Positions 1 through 8,180 of a DNA stretch of 51,031 bases are shown one piece after another. Within the stretch, counting starts at the first letter, position 1. Every line of letters begins with the position of its first letter. Location of the stretch: contig JBMHBX010000036.1 of assembly GCA_049890215.1 (NCBI GenBank), positions 1-51,031 on the forward strand. The letters run 5' to 3'. Origin of the DNA: UBA685 sp049890215. GTDB taxonomy: Bacteria > Pseudomonadota > Alphaproteobacteria > Puniceispirillales > Puniceispirillaceae. Position numbers and translations under genes: made by a program. The notes under the pieces are model-generated. The model did not search any database. It had not been told where the DNA came from and saw only the letters and a program-made list of their open reading frames with translations.

Positions 1-246
1 GATGGCGCCGTCTGCCTGCCAGTTTGGATCTCTGGTTAGCACGATACTGGCGCGGCCTGGTAAAGGCCTGCCGATAGACTCCCATGTCTTGCGCCCCATT
101 ATTAAGGGGCAGCCCATTGTGAGCTCTTTGACACGGCGCAAATCACCCGGCAAATGCCATAATAAATCATCCCCGTCACCTATCACACGATTAGCCGCCA
201 TAGCGACCACTGCGACCAATTGTGTGTTCACCAATTGCGTGTTCAT
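1..246 (-). CDS. folA: Dihydrofolate reductase, N-terminal part (cut by window edge)
   Basis: The first 82 codons of dihydrofolate reductase are visible; the rest lies beyond position 1. The reading contains the family's N-terminal signature: AANRVIGD, then LLWHLPGD (the W-H-x-P-x-D active-site turn), then MGRKTWESIGRPLPGR of the NADPH-binding region. The enzyme reduces dihydrofolate to tetrahydrofolate. It starts 9 nt after the thyA stop with AGGAGA just upstream of the ATG at 246, so the two form an operon. The coupling is logical because thymidylate synthase produces the dihydrofolate that this enzyme recycles. The N terminus carries a short duplicated NTQLV motif before the first strand, an unconserved extension. 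A plus-strand open frame over the same bases is a shadow. Confidence 0.93.
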   Translation of the reverse strand, partial: MNTQLVNTQLVAVVAMAANRVIGDGDDLLWHLPGDLRRVKELTMGCPLIMGRKTWESIGRPLPGRASIVLTRDPNWQADGAI

Positions 247-255
247 GACTGTCTC

Positions 256-1050
256 CTAGACTGCGATTGGCGCTTTGATTGACGGGGCAGCTTCGTAATT
301 GGTGATTTCAAACATCTCAAACCGAAAATCTTCAAGCTTATCAGGCGGGTTGTGAAGAACAAGCTGTGGCAAGGGGCCCGGCGTTCTCTGAAGCTGTGTT
401 TTTACCTGATCAAAATGATTGTGATAAATATGCGCATCACCAAGGCTGTGGATAAACTCACCCACCTTCAGGCCGCAAATATGCGCTATCATATGGGTCA
501 GCAAAGCATAAGAGGCAATGTTAAATGGCACGCCTAAAAAAATGTCAGCAGAGCGCTGATAAAGCTGACAGGACAAACGATCATTTGCCACATGAAACTG
601 AAACAAACAATGGCAGGGCGGCAATGCCATATTAGGCACATCTGCCGGATTCCATGCAGACACAATCAGCCTGCGCGAATCAGGGCTTTGTTTTATCATA
701 TCTATCAGCTGGCGTAGCTGATCAATCTCTTGTTTGTCAGCACCCTGCCAACGCCGCCACTGTTTGCCATAGACAGGTCCTAAATTGCCTTCATCATCTG
801 CCCATTCATCCCAGATTGTCACACCGTTTTTTTGCAAATATTCAATATTAGTATCACCTTGGATAAACCATAGTAATTCATGAATGATTGAGCGTATATG
901 CAGCTTTTTGGTTGTCAGCAAAGGAAAGCCTTTGGACAGATCAAAGCGCATCTGATGACCGAAGACAGAACGGGTGCCTGTGCCTGTGCGGTCAGAGCGA
1001 TCTGTGCCTGTTTCCATGACTAGCTGAAGTAGATCAAGATAGGCCTGCAT
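256..1050 (-). CDS. thyA: Thymidylate synthase
   Basis: Full-length ThyA of 264 residues, the same length as the E. coli enzyme. It methylates dUMP to dTMP using methylene-tetrahydrofolate. The catalytic cysteine is C146 in PPCHCLFQ. Upstream are DRTGTGTRSVFG (phosphate-binding arginine region) and the double-arginine SRRLIVSAWNP segment, and after it the RSADIFLGVPFNIASYA block. The start codon at 1050 has GGGAG about 12 nt upstream. It is the first gene of a thyA-folA operon. It is divergent from the tmRNA gene, leaving about 185 nt between the two starts. Confidence 0.97.
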   Translation of the reverse strand: MQAYLDLLQLVMETGTDRSDRTGTGTRSVFGHQMRFDLSKGFPLLTTKKLHIRSIIHELLWFIQGDTNIEYLQKNGVTIWDEWADDEGNLGPVYGKQWRRWQGADKQEIDQLRQLIDMIKQSPDSRRLIVSAWNPADVPNMALPPCHCLFQFHVANDRLSCQLYQRSADIFLGVPFNIASYALLTHMIAHICGLKVGEFIHSLGDAHIYHNHFDQVKTQLQRTPGPLPQLVLHNPPDKLEDFRFEMFEITNYEAAPSIKAPIAV

Positions 1051-1227
1051 GATGATGAAAACTCCCTGCCTGAATAAGCTGTGACTGCGCGCGCCCTTGA
1101 TGAGCCTGATGAGACGTCAAATCACCATGAGGCTTAAAAAGGGTCCTGATTACCATAATACGCCTGAGGCACAAGGGCAATTGCCTAGCAGATGTTAATA
1201 AAGCTTTTCTAGAGGCGCGATTCTGCC

Positions 1228-1233
1228 TATGAT
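1228..1233 (+). promoter_or_regulatory. Probable -10 box of the ssrA promoter
   Basis: TATGAT lies about 7-10 nt before the expected 5' end of the tmRNA acceptor piece. The matching -35 region (about 1205-1210, TTTTCT) is poor, so the call rests mainly on position. A small hairpin (GTCGG, loop, CCGAC) begins right after it and could be the first structure of the transcript. Confidence 0.35.
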
Positions 1234-1235
1234 AG

Positions 1236-1562
1236 GGGTGTCGGCTTGTCCGACTATGACGATAAACATGCAGTGAAATAAGCAGAGCGGACCCGGGGGC
1301 GGTACCCGGCGCCTCCACCATTTTGGCATATCATCTGATGAGATGGCATTTTTTAGGGGGGCGAAACAGGATCGACGCATGTAATAAAGACTGTATCTTC
1401 GTTCGGTATGGTATCCGCCGCTATCGGGCCATGTAGTAGTTGCAAACGACAACACTGCTCCGGTTGCTGTTGCTGCTTAAGCGGTAACAAAAACCATTTC
1501 AAAGCCCTATCCGCTTGAGCTCGGATAGGCGGGGTTCGGGAGGCACCTGGCAACAGAAGCGT
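1236..1562 (+). ncRNA. ssrA: tmRNA, circularly permuted two-piece form
   Basis: Trans-translation RNA that rescues stalled ribosomes and adds a degradation tag. In this permuted layout the acceptor piece comes first (about 1236-1320). It has a T-arm stem CCGGG/CCCGG at 1293-1297 and 1305-1309, then CGCCTCC-A-CCA ending at 1320. A roughly 36-nt excised spacer follows. The coding piece starts at 1357 with GGGGGCG, which pairs over 7 bp with 1310-1316. GCATGT at 1377-1382 pairs with ACATGC at 1266-1271 (helix 2). The tag frame at 1442-1480 encodes ANDNTAPVAVAA and a TAA stop, preceded by the GTAGTTGCAAACGAC context typical of the resume codon. A later hairpin, CCTATCCG/CGGATAGG, fits a downstream pseudoknot. 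The outer ends are estimates. The permuted form is characteristic of alphaproteobacteria. Confidence 0.93.
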
Positions 1563-1566
1563 CCCA

Positions 1567-1590
1567 CCATCTTTTCAGAAGATGGGTTTT
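1567..1590 (+). terminator. Probable terminator after the tmRNA gene
   Basis: CCATCTT and AAGATGG form a 7-bp stem with a 5-nt loop, followed by GGTTTTGTGTT. It sits just past the expected 3' end of the coding RNA and 26 nt before the sspB start, so it may separate or attenuate the two transcripts. The T-run is short, so read-through into sspB is possible. Confidence 0.55.
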
Positions 1591-1615
1591 GTGTTGAGAA
1601 AGAGAAGAAACGGCC

Positions 1616-2107
1616 ATGTCTGATAATCAAGACCATATTTCTGGCATTAATTATGAATTATTGGTTGATGATTCTATGCGCAATGTGTTGCGCGGGGCGC
1701 TCTCTATCGCTGAGCATGTGGGGCTGCCGGGTGAATCACATTTCTTTATTACCTTTCGCACAGATTATGACGGCGTCTGCATTAATCAAAATTTGATCAA
1801 AGGTGGCGAGACAGAGCTGACCATTGTCATTCAGCACCAGTTTTGGGATTTGAAAGTCGAAGAGGCGCAATTTTCTGTCACTCTTTCTTTTTCAGGAAAG
1901 CCGGAAACATTGGTCATACCATTTGCCGCCGTTACACAATTTTCAGACCCCTCAGTCGGATTCGGCCTGCAATTTGGCGCCTTTGAAGAAATAGCAGAAG
2001 AGGCTGTACAAGCATTGCAAGCCTTGCCTCATGAAGAGGATAAGAGCGATGAAAGCGCTGAAATCGTCTCTTTAGATAGTTTCCGCAACCGCCCGAAACC
2101 TGAATAA
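1616..2107 (+). CDS. sspB: SspB, ClpXP adaptor for tmRNA-tagged proteins (alpha type)
   Basis: A 163-residue protein of the alphaproteobacterial SspB family, which binds the ssrA tag and delivers tagged substrates to ClpX. Recognisable stretches are the N-terminal INYELLVDDSMRNVLRGAL helix, GLPGESHFFITF, and the LTIVIQHQFWDL and LVIPFAAVTQF strands of the tag-binding fold. A flexible acidic tail (EEDKSDES) leads to the C-terminal EIVSLDSFRNRP, which resembles the ClpX-docking tail of the family. AGAAAGAGAAG precedes the ATG. The gene sits directly behind the tmRNA gene, so substrate label and adaptor are encoded side by side. Confidence 0.9.
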   Translation: MSDNQDHISGINYELLVDDSMRNVLRGALSIAEHVGLPGESHFFITFRTDYDGVCINQNLIKGGETELTIVIQHQFWDLKVEEAQFSVTLSFSGKPETLVIPFAAVTQFSDPSVGFGLQFGAFEEIAEEAVQALQALPHEEDKSDESAEIVSLDSFRNRPKPE

Positions 2108-2142
2108 CAAACTTTGCCACATATATGAAAAAGGGGCGCTTG

Positions 2143-3753
2143 ATGTCATCTTTTACCTATTCTCCGATTCTTCCGACTGGTGAAGATCAGACAGATTATG
2201 AGCTTGTTACATCTGATTATGTCAGCGAAATACAAATTGACGGGCAGTCTTTTATCAAGGTTGCGCCTGAAGGCTTGCGGTTATTGGCAGAGCGCGCTTT
2301 CAAAGATATCTCGCATTTATTGCGGCCTGCGCATTTGGCACAATTGCGCGCAATCTTAGATGATAGTGAGGCTACGAAAAATGACCGTTTTGTGGCATTA
2401 GAAATGTTGAAAAATGCGGTTGTGGCCTCTGAAGGTGTACTTCCTATGTGTCAGGATACAGGCACAGCATTGATTATGGGAACAAGAGGTGAGCGTGTCC
2501 TGACAGGGGGCGATGATGCCACATATTTGTCAGAAGGAGTTTATAATACTTATCAAAGCGCCAATTTGCGCTTTTCACAATTAGCGCCTCTGAGCATGTT
2601 CGAAGAAAAAAATACAGGCAATAACCTGCCTGCCCAAATTGATATTTATGCCGGAAAAGGGGCGCAATATGATCTGACCTTTATTCAAAAAGGTGGCGGG
2701 TCAGCCAATAAATCTTTTCTATATCAAAAAACAAAAGCGGTTTTGAATGAAGACAGCATGATGGCCTTCATCAAAGAGGCAATCATCGGGTTGGGGACTG
2801 CGGCTTGCCCGCCTTATCATCTGGCCATTGTGATTGGCGGGACGTCTGCTGAATATACCATGAAAACTGTCAAAATGGCATCCATTAAAGCATTAGATAA
2901 TCTGCCGCAATCAGGATCTGAGGCAGGTCACGGATGGCGCGATACCGCATGGGAGGCGCGCATTTTAGAGCTAACAAGAACGCTTGGTATTGGCGCGCAA
3001 TTTGGCGGCAAATATTTCTGTCATGATGTGCGTGTTATCCGCCTGCCACGTCATGGCGCCTCTTGCCCGATTGGGATTGGGGTGTCTTGTTCCGCAGACA
3101 GACAGGCAAAAGCCAAGATCACCAAAGATGGCATTTTCATTGAAGCGCTCGAAAAAGATCCGGCGCGATTCCTGCCAGATGTGAGCACAGAAGATGACAG
3201 CGCTGATGTTGTGCGCATTGACCTAAATCAGCCTATGGATGAAATCCGCAAAACATTAAGCCTTTATCCAGTGAAAACAAGGGTGAGCCTGACAGGACCG
3301 TTGATTGTGGCGCGTGATATTGCCCATGCAAAATTAAAAGAGCGGCTTGCTGAGACTGGCAGCCTGCCTGATTATATCAAAGATCATCCTGTTTATTATG
3401 CCGGACCTGCCAAAACGCCTGATGGTATGGCATCAGGGTCTTTTGGGCCAACCACCGCAGGGCGTATGGATTCTTATGTTGCAGAATTTCAGGCAGCCGG
3501 CGGGTCTATGGTTATGCTTGCCAAAGGGAACAGATCGGCATCTGTGAGGCAGGCATGCAAAGATTATGGCGGGTTTTATCTGGGCTCTATTGGTGGTGTG
3601 GCGGCCAAATTGGCCCTTGAGGCGATTAAAAAAGTCGAAGTGCTTGAATATCCTGAACTTGGCATGGAGGCCGTTTGGAAAATTGAAGTTGAAGATTTCC
3701 CTGCCTTTATCGTCATGGATGATAAAGGAAATGATTTCTTCAAGCTTGATTAG
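2143..3753 (+). CDS. fumA: Fumarate hydratase, class I (iron-sulfur)
   Basis: Class I fumarase of 536 residues, interconverting fumarate and malate in the TCA cycle with an oxygen-sensitive [4Fe-4S] cluster. Likely cluster ligands are the cysteines in LPMCQDTGTA (near residue 103), TAACPPYHLA and GVSCSADR, as in the family. GKGAQYDLTFIQKGGGSANKS and the SFGPTTAGRMDSYV motif of the C-terminal domain are present. I chose the ATG at 2143 because AAGGGGCG lies just before it. An in-frame ATG at 2125 adds six residues but has no ribosome-binding site. The 3' end overlaps the convergent glcF stop by 4 nt. No class II enzyme (fumC) is visible here. Confidence 0.95.
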   Translation: MSSFTYSPILPTGEDQTDYELVTSDYVSEIQIDGQSFIKVAPEGLRLLAERAFKDISHLLRPAHLAQLRAILDDSEATKNDRFVALEMLKNAVVASEGVLPMCQDTGTALIMGTRGERVLTGGDDATYLSEGVYNTYQSANLRFSQLAPLSMFEEKNTGNNLPAQIDIYAGKGAQYDLTFIQKGGGSANKSFLYQKTKAVLNEDSMMAFIKEAIIGLGTAACPPYHLAIVIGGTSAEYTMKTVKMASIKALDNLPQSGSEAGHGWRDTAWEARILELTRTLGIGAQFGGKYFCHDVRVIRLPRHGASCPIGIGVSCSADRQAKAKITKDGIFIEALEKDPARFLPDVSTEDDSADVVRIDLNQPMDEIRKTLSLYPVKTRVSLTGPLIVARDIAHAKLKERLAETGSLPDYIKDHPVYYAGPAKTPDGMASGSFGPTTAGRMDSYVAEFQAAGGSMVMLAKGNRSASVRQACKDYGGFYLGSIGGVAAKLALEAIKKVEVLEYPELGMEAVWKIEVEDFPAFIVMDDKGNDFFKLD

Positions 3754-5051
3754 GCCAGATGTTCAGGTAACTCTTTTGGCCTTTCGCCGCCATAGGCCCA
3801 ATCAAGCAATTCGATTGTATGCATGATAGGCGCCTTGATATCTTGCAGCTGATTGATACAGCCAAGATTACCTGCGACCACTATATCTGCCCCCATATCG
3901 TTTATATGGCCGATTTTGCGCTGTTGTAATTGTGCGGCCATATCAGGCTGAAGGACATTATAGACACCGGCAGATCCGCAACAAAGATGAGATTCTTTGG
4001 CTGTCACAACCTGAAAACCGGCATTTTGCAATAACGCTTTGGGCGCGTTCAGCACTTTTTGGCCATGTTGCAGAGAACAAGCGGCGTGATAGCCAATTGT
4101 GATCTGTTTGGGGGTAAGTGATGTCAGCAGATTTGCCTCATATAAAAATTCGGTTACATCTTTGGCAAGAGATGAGATCTGTGCCGCCTTGTCAGCGTAA
4201 TCAGGATCATCAGCCAGTAAATTAACATAATCTTTGATGGTCGTACCACAGCCAGATGTGTTGACGATCACAGCGTCAATGCCATCTTTGATAAGCGCAT
4301 CTGACCATGCGGCCACTGTGGAACGCATCGCGGCTTTGGCCCCTTTTTCATCATTTATGTGATGAGACAGAGCACCGCAACAATAGGCTTTTTGTTTGAC
4401 GATCACCTCTACGCCAAAACGATTTAGCAATTTGATGGTCGCAGCGTTAATATCAGGGTTGATCGCGCGTTGGGCACAGCCTGCCAGAAGGGCGACTTTT
4501 TTGCCAGGATAATCATGCGGGCGATAGCGCTCATCTGTTGCCCCCACAGGGTCAAGTGTGCGCAAGGTTTTTGGCGCCAGAGATAACATGGCACGAAGCC
4601 TGCCGGAGAACAGGCCGGCAAGAGGACGTGCCAATCTGGCAAAGAATAATGCTTTGTGAAACAGACCTGCACGCGGCAACAAAAAGCCAAGCATTTGACG
4701 CAGCTTTTTATCAAGCCAGTCTCTTTGATGGTTTTCCTCAACATGCTGGCGGCCAATATCAATAAGATGCATATAATCAACGCCAGACGGACAGGTGGTT
4801 GTGCATGATAAGCACGTCAGGCACCTGTCCAGATGATAGGCTGTATCATCAGGCGCCGGCGCTTTATCATTTTCAAGCATATCACGTATCATCCAGATAC
4901 GCCCGCGCGGGCTGTCACGTTCATCGCCTGTCAGCACAAATGTAGGGCAGGTCGCGGTGCAAAAGCCGCAATGAACGCATTTGCGCAATATCTCATCTGC
5001 GGCGGCGATAGACGGGTTGGCAAGCTGTTCTTTGGTAAAATGTGTTTGCAT
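3750..5051 (-). CDS. glcF: Glycolate oxidase iron-sulfur subunit GlcF
   Basis: A 433-residue electron-transfer subunit of glycolate oxidase, which oxidises glycolate to glyoxylate at the membrane. Two ferredoxin-type cluster motifs occur near the N terminus: C25-C28-C31-C35 (CVHCGFCTATCP) and C77-C80-C83-C87 (CLTCLSCTTTCP). The C-terminal half has the paired CCG domains typical of this family (YCCGALSHH and LCCGSAGVYN). It is the last gene of a glcD-glcE-glcF operon, 15 nt after glcE. Its end overlaps the convergent fumarase stop. Confidence 0.94.
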   Translation of the reverse strand: MQTHFTKEQLANPSIAAADEILRKCVHCGFCTATCPTFVLTGDERDSPRGRIWMIRDMLENDKAPAPDDTAYHLDRCLTCLSCTTTCPSGVDYMHLIDIGRQHVEENHQRDWLDKKLRQMLGFLLPRAGLFHKALFFARLARPLAGLFSGRLRAMLSLAPKTLRTLDPVGATDERYRPHDYPGKKVALLAGCAQRAINPDINAATIKLLNRFGVEVIVKQKAYCCGALSHHINDEKGAKAAMRSTVAAWSDALIKDGIDAVIVNTSGCGTTIKDYVNLLADDPDYADKAAQISSLAKDVTEFLYEANLLTSLTPKQITIGYHAACSLQHGQKVLNAPKALLQNAGFQVVTAKESHLCCGSAGVYNVLQPDMAAQLQQRKIGHINDMGADIVVAGNLGCINQLQDIKAPIMHTIELLDWAYGGERPKELPEHLA

Positions 5052-5066
5052 GAACCTATCTCTTAT

Positions 5067-6245
5067 CTATAGACGGCCGGGATTTAAGAGCCTGTGCGGA
5101 TCAAAGGATTCCTGAATACGGCTGCTGAGGCTTGCCAGAAGAGGATCGAGGGGCTCAAAGACCGGCACGTTTTGGCGCAACTGGTCAGGCGCGCGCATTA
5201 AGGTGGCATGACCGCCTGAACAGGCTGTTAAATGCGCTCTGATGGTTTCATGCGCCGTGTCATCATCACAATGCAGCCATAATAACCCCCCTGCCCAGTC
5301 AAAATAGCCTGTTGCAGGCAGATCATTGACAATCGCATGATATAAATCAGGGCCTTCAGAGGGGGCAAGTGATATACGCCAAATATGACCGTCATCTGAC
5401 AATAAAGGGGCAACATCGCGTATCGCCGCCCAGATAGCGGTGCTTGTCTGATGGTCTAAACAATCTGCATGGCCATAAGATGACAGGCTGTTTGTTAATT
5501 GTGTGACTCTGTCGCGTACTGAAATATCCACCCCTTCTAGACGTATCAGTGCAATTGGCGCATTTCGTGACAGCTCATCTATGCCTTTGGGTAGGATAGC
5601 GGCAGACGATGGCTCATAGGCTGTCTGCATGGCAGCTCTGGCAGCGGATGCTGCTTCATCCAAAGTCTTGCAGGCGATAACAACGCTGACAGATGTTTGG
5701 GGCGCAGGCAGCGTTTTTAGCGTGATCTCATCAAGGACAGCGAGCGTGCCAAATGAGCCGCATAGTAATTTGGATAAATCATAGCCTGTGACGTTTTTTA
5801 CCACTTTGGAGCCGGAACGAAAAGAGGCGCCGCGCCCTGATATGCCCTGAAAGCCAAGCAGGAAATCACGGGCAGCGCCAACAGACAGGCGGCGCGGCCC
5901 TGATAAATTTGCCATTAAGGTGCCACCAATTGTGCCTGTATTATCCTGTTGATAGAGCCTGTCTAAATGAGGCGGCTCAAAAGCCAGCATCTGGCCGTTT
6001 TCTGCGACCAAAGATTCAATGTCTGCAAGAGGTGTGGCGGCATGGGCTGTGATGATCAACTCTTCTGGCTCATATTCAATAACACCTGAGAGAGCTGATA
6101 TATCAAGGCAATGATCTGTTGCAACTGGTGCGCCAAGGCCTGTTTTGGTGCCGCCTGCCCTGATTTCAACAGGGGTTTTATCTGCAACTATCATGGTCAT
6201 GATCTGTTGCAAATCATCAAAATCTCGCGGAGTCAAAATGCTCAT
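5067..6245 (-). CDS. glcE: Glycolate oxidase FAD-binding subunit GlcE
   Basis: Second FAD-binding subunit of glycolate oxidase, 392 residues with the start chosen here. The N-terminal FAD_binding_4 domain shows VEIRAGGTKTGLG, the GTIGGTLMANLSGPRRLSVGAARDFLLG loop and GSKVVKNVTGYDLSKLLCGSFGTLAV. The C terminus ends in the family motif FDPHRLLNPGRL. The frame is open to 6305, which would overlap glcD by 47 nt. The first 20 residues of that version are unlike the family, so I start at the MSILTPRDF methionine at 6245, leaving 13 nt after the glcD stop. The Shine-Dalgarno (AGGG about 12 nt away) is weak and coupling to glcD is likely. Confidence 0.9.
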   Translation of the reverse strand: MSILTPRDFDDLQQIMTMIVADKTPVEIRAGGTKTGLGAPVATDHCLDISALSGVIEYEPEELIITAHAATPLADIESLVAENGQMLAFEPPHLDRLYQQDNTGTIGGTLMANLSGPRRLSVGAARDFLLGFQGISGRGASFRSGSKVVKNVTGYDLSKLLCGSFGTLAVLDEITLKTLPAPQTSVSVVIACKTLDEAASAARAAMQTAYEPSSAAILPKGIDELSRNAPIALIRLEGVDISVRDRVTQLTNSLSSYGHADCLDHQTSTAIWAAIRDVAPLLSDDGHIWRISLAPSEGPDLYHAIVNDLPATGYFDWAGGLLWLHCDDDTAHETIRAHLTACSGGHATLMRAPDQLRQNVPVFEPLDPLLASLSSRIQESFDPHRLLNPGRL

Positions 6246-6258
6246 CTGTACAGATACC

Positions 6259-7746
6259 CTAAAAACGTGGCAGGTCAGGGTGAGGCACATCACCTTTATG
6301 AACATGCATGCGGCCTAGTTCTGCGCATCTGTGAAGAACAGGAAACACCTTGCCGGGATTCAGCAAATGATGATCATCAAAGGCGCATTTGACACGTTGC
6401 TGTTGTTTGAGATCTTCGTCTGTGAACATTTCCGGCATTAAGTCGCGTTTTTCCACACCAACACCATGTTCACCTGTCAGAACACCGCCAAGGGCCACAC
6501 AATTGCGCAAAATATCATTGCCAAATTCTTCAGCGCGTGCCAATTCCCCTTCAACATTGGCATCAAATAAGATCAAAGGGTGCAGATTGCCATCGCCGGC
6601 ATGAAAGACATTCGCCACTCGCAGGCCATATTTCTGACTCATCGCTGCCATTCTGGTCAGCATTTCAGGCAAGGCTTTGCGCGGAATTGTGCCATCCATA
6701 CACAAATAATCAGGCGATATGCGCCCAACTGCCGGAAAGGCTGATTTTCGCCCTGCCCAGAATTGATTGCGCTCCTCTTCGCTATGGCTGAGACGCAAAG
6801 AGGTTGCCCCTGAAGATGTGGCGATTTCGCCCACCCGCTCAAGAAGGAAGTCCACCTCTACCTTTGGGCCGTCAAGCTCTATGATAAGAAGCGCTGCGGC
6901 ATCGCGCGGATAGCCTGCCTGCACAAAATCTTCAGCAGCGTTTATCGCAGGTGCGTCCATCATCTCCATGCCGGCCGGAATGATACCGGCGGCAATTACA
7001 TTGCTAACAGCCTGACCGGCTTCTTGAACCGTATCAAACCCAACAAGCAGGGCGCGTTGTGTGGCAGGCTTTTTCAAAATGCGCACTGTCACTTCGGTCA
7101 CAACGCCAAGCAATCCTTCAGACCCTGTCATCAAACCCAATATATCAAGATGGCCAGAATCAAGATGCTTGCCGCCAAGACGCATGACCTCACCATCTAT
7201 GGTCACAATCTCTATGCCAGTGACATTATTGGTGGTCAGGCCATATTTCAGGCAATGCACACCACCTGAATTTTCAGCGATATTGCCGCCAATAGAACAG
7301 GCAATCTGGCTTGACGGATCAGGGGCATAGTAAAAGCCTTTATCTTCAACCGCATGGGTGATGCCAAGATTGGTAACGCCTGGCTGTGTTACAACACAGC
7401 GATTCTCATAATCAATATCCAGAATCTTATTGAATTTTCCAAGACCAAGGACAATGCCATCTGCCAAAGGCAAAGCGCCGCCTGACAAAGACGTCCCTGC
7501 TCCGCGCGGTACCACTTTGATTTGTTGTGATTTACACCATTTTAGCACATCAGCGACCTGCTGTGTGGTCTCTGGCAACACCACGATAAGCGGCATCTGG
7601 CGATAGGCTGATAATCCGTCTGCGTCATAAGCCTTCATAGATGCTTCAGAATCTATCACGCAATCAGCAGGCAGTATCGCCCGCAAGCTTTGGGCAATTT
7701 CAGCGCGGCGCGCTATCAATGAGGCATCTGGTGATGGCATTTGCAT
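6259..7746 (-). CDS. glcD: Glycolate oxidase catalytic subunit GlcD
   Basis: FAD-linked oxidase of 495 residues, the large subunit of glycolate oxidase (the D-lactate dehydrogenase-like family is an alternative). The N-terminal half holds the FAD_binding_4 motifs VVPRGAGTSLSGGALP and YAPDPSSQIACSIGGNIAENSGG. The C-terminal FAD-oxidase domain has NVFHAGDGNLHPLIL and GGVLTGEHGVGVEKRD, with metal-binding histidines. AGGAGA lies 7 nt before the ATG at 7746. It is the first gene of glcDEF, and the three-gene order argues for glycolate rather than D-lactate as substrate. Glycolate is abundant in the sea as an algal exudate. Confidence 0.94.
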   Translation of the reverse strand: MQMPSPDASLIARRAEIAQSLRAILPADCVIDSEASMKAYDADGLSAYRQMPLIVVLPETTQQVADVLKWCKSQQIKVVPRGAGTSLSGGALPLADGIVLGLGKFNKILDIDYENRCVVTQPGVTNLGITHAVEDKGFYYAPDPSSQIACSIGGNIAENSGGVHCLKYGLTTNNVTGIEIVTIDGEVMRLGGKHLDSGHLDILGLMTGSEGLLGVVTEVTVRILKKPATQRALLVGFDTVQEAGQAVSNVIAAGIIPAGMEMMDAPAINAAEDFVQAGYPRDAAALLIIELDGPKVEVDFLLERVGEIATSSGATSLRLSHSEEERNQFWAGRKSAFPAVGRISPDYLCMDGTIPRKALPEMLTRMAAMSQKYGLRVANVFHAGDGNLHPLILFDANVEGELARAEEFGNDILRNCVALGGVLTGEHGVGVEKRDLMPEMFTDEDLKQQQRVKCAFDDHHLLNPGKVFPVLHRCAELGRMHVHKGDVPHPDLPRF

Positions 7747-7788
7747 GTCAGGCTCTCCTGTTCTCAGGAATGGTCGATCTTTACCGCC

Positions 7789-7817
7789 AATCTAGTTCTT
7801 TGAGGCTGTCTTGTCGA
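7789..7817 (-). promoter_or_regulatory. Candidate sigma-70 promoter of glcDEF
   Basis: On the minus strand TCGACA (7812-7817) is followed after exactly 17 nt by TAGATT (7789-7794). Transcription would begin near 7782, giving a leader of about 35 nt before the glcD start. Each box has one to two mismatches to consensus. Confidence 0.42.
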
Positions 7818-7880
7818 TATAGAGGCTTCAATTATGTGGAAAGCCTTTTCATCATTTGCAAAAGCATGGCAGACAGACAT

Positions 7881-7902
7881 AAAAAAACCGGCAAACGCCG
7901 GC
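7881..7902 (-). terminator. Rho-independent terminator of rpmJ
   Basis: On the minus strand CCGGC and GCCGG form a 5-bp GC stem around a GTTT loop, directly followed by seven T residues. It lies about 45 nt after the rpmJ stop. Confidence 0.75.
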
Positions 7903-7947
7903 TTTGTTTATAGGCATGTTAGGGTGCCTGACCCGCATAAGGGCAAA

Positions 7948-8073
7948 TTAGCCCTGACGTGCCTTTAGGCGCGGGTTCTTTTTGTTGATCACGTACAGGC
8001 GGCCTTTGCGGCGCACAACCTGACAGTTGCGGTCACGTGATTTCAGTGTTTTCAAAGAGCTAACGACTTTCAT
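7948..8073 (-). CDS. rpmJ: Ribosomal protein bL36
   Basis: A 41-residue protein beginning MKVVSSLKTLKSRDRNCQ and ending KKNPRLKARQG. This is the short L36 type found in most proteobacteria, with the usual Arg/Lys-rich composition. It is a late-assembling protein of the large ribosomal subunit. The ATG at 8073 is preceded by GAGGCG. The frame is open for 19 further codons upstream, but that extension is not family-like. The gene stands alone with its own terminator. Confidence 0.96.
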   Translation of the reverse strand: MKVVSSLKTLKSRDRNCQVVRRKGRLYVINKKNPRLKARQG

Positions 8074-8180
8074 GACGCGCCTCGTAATAAAAAATTTTAT
8101 GTTTATCCAATGTGAGCGGACAATAGCCACCTATCAGCCAATCGTCAAGCCTACTTTTACGCAAAAAAGATGATTCACAT

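Noticed and set aside
2..259. Plus-strand open frame of 85 codons at the window start
   Set aside because: The minus strand over the same bases encodes a clear dihydrofolate reductase N terminus with a ribosome-binding site after thyA.
1034..1553. Three minus-strand open frames of 66-95 codons
   Set aside because: They overlap the tmRNA gene on the other strand, have no family resemblance and no ribosome-binding sites.
6246..6305. Upstream start for glcE
   Set aside because: The extra 20 residues overlap glcD coding sequence and do not resemble the family; the MSILTPRDF start leaves normal spacing.
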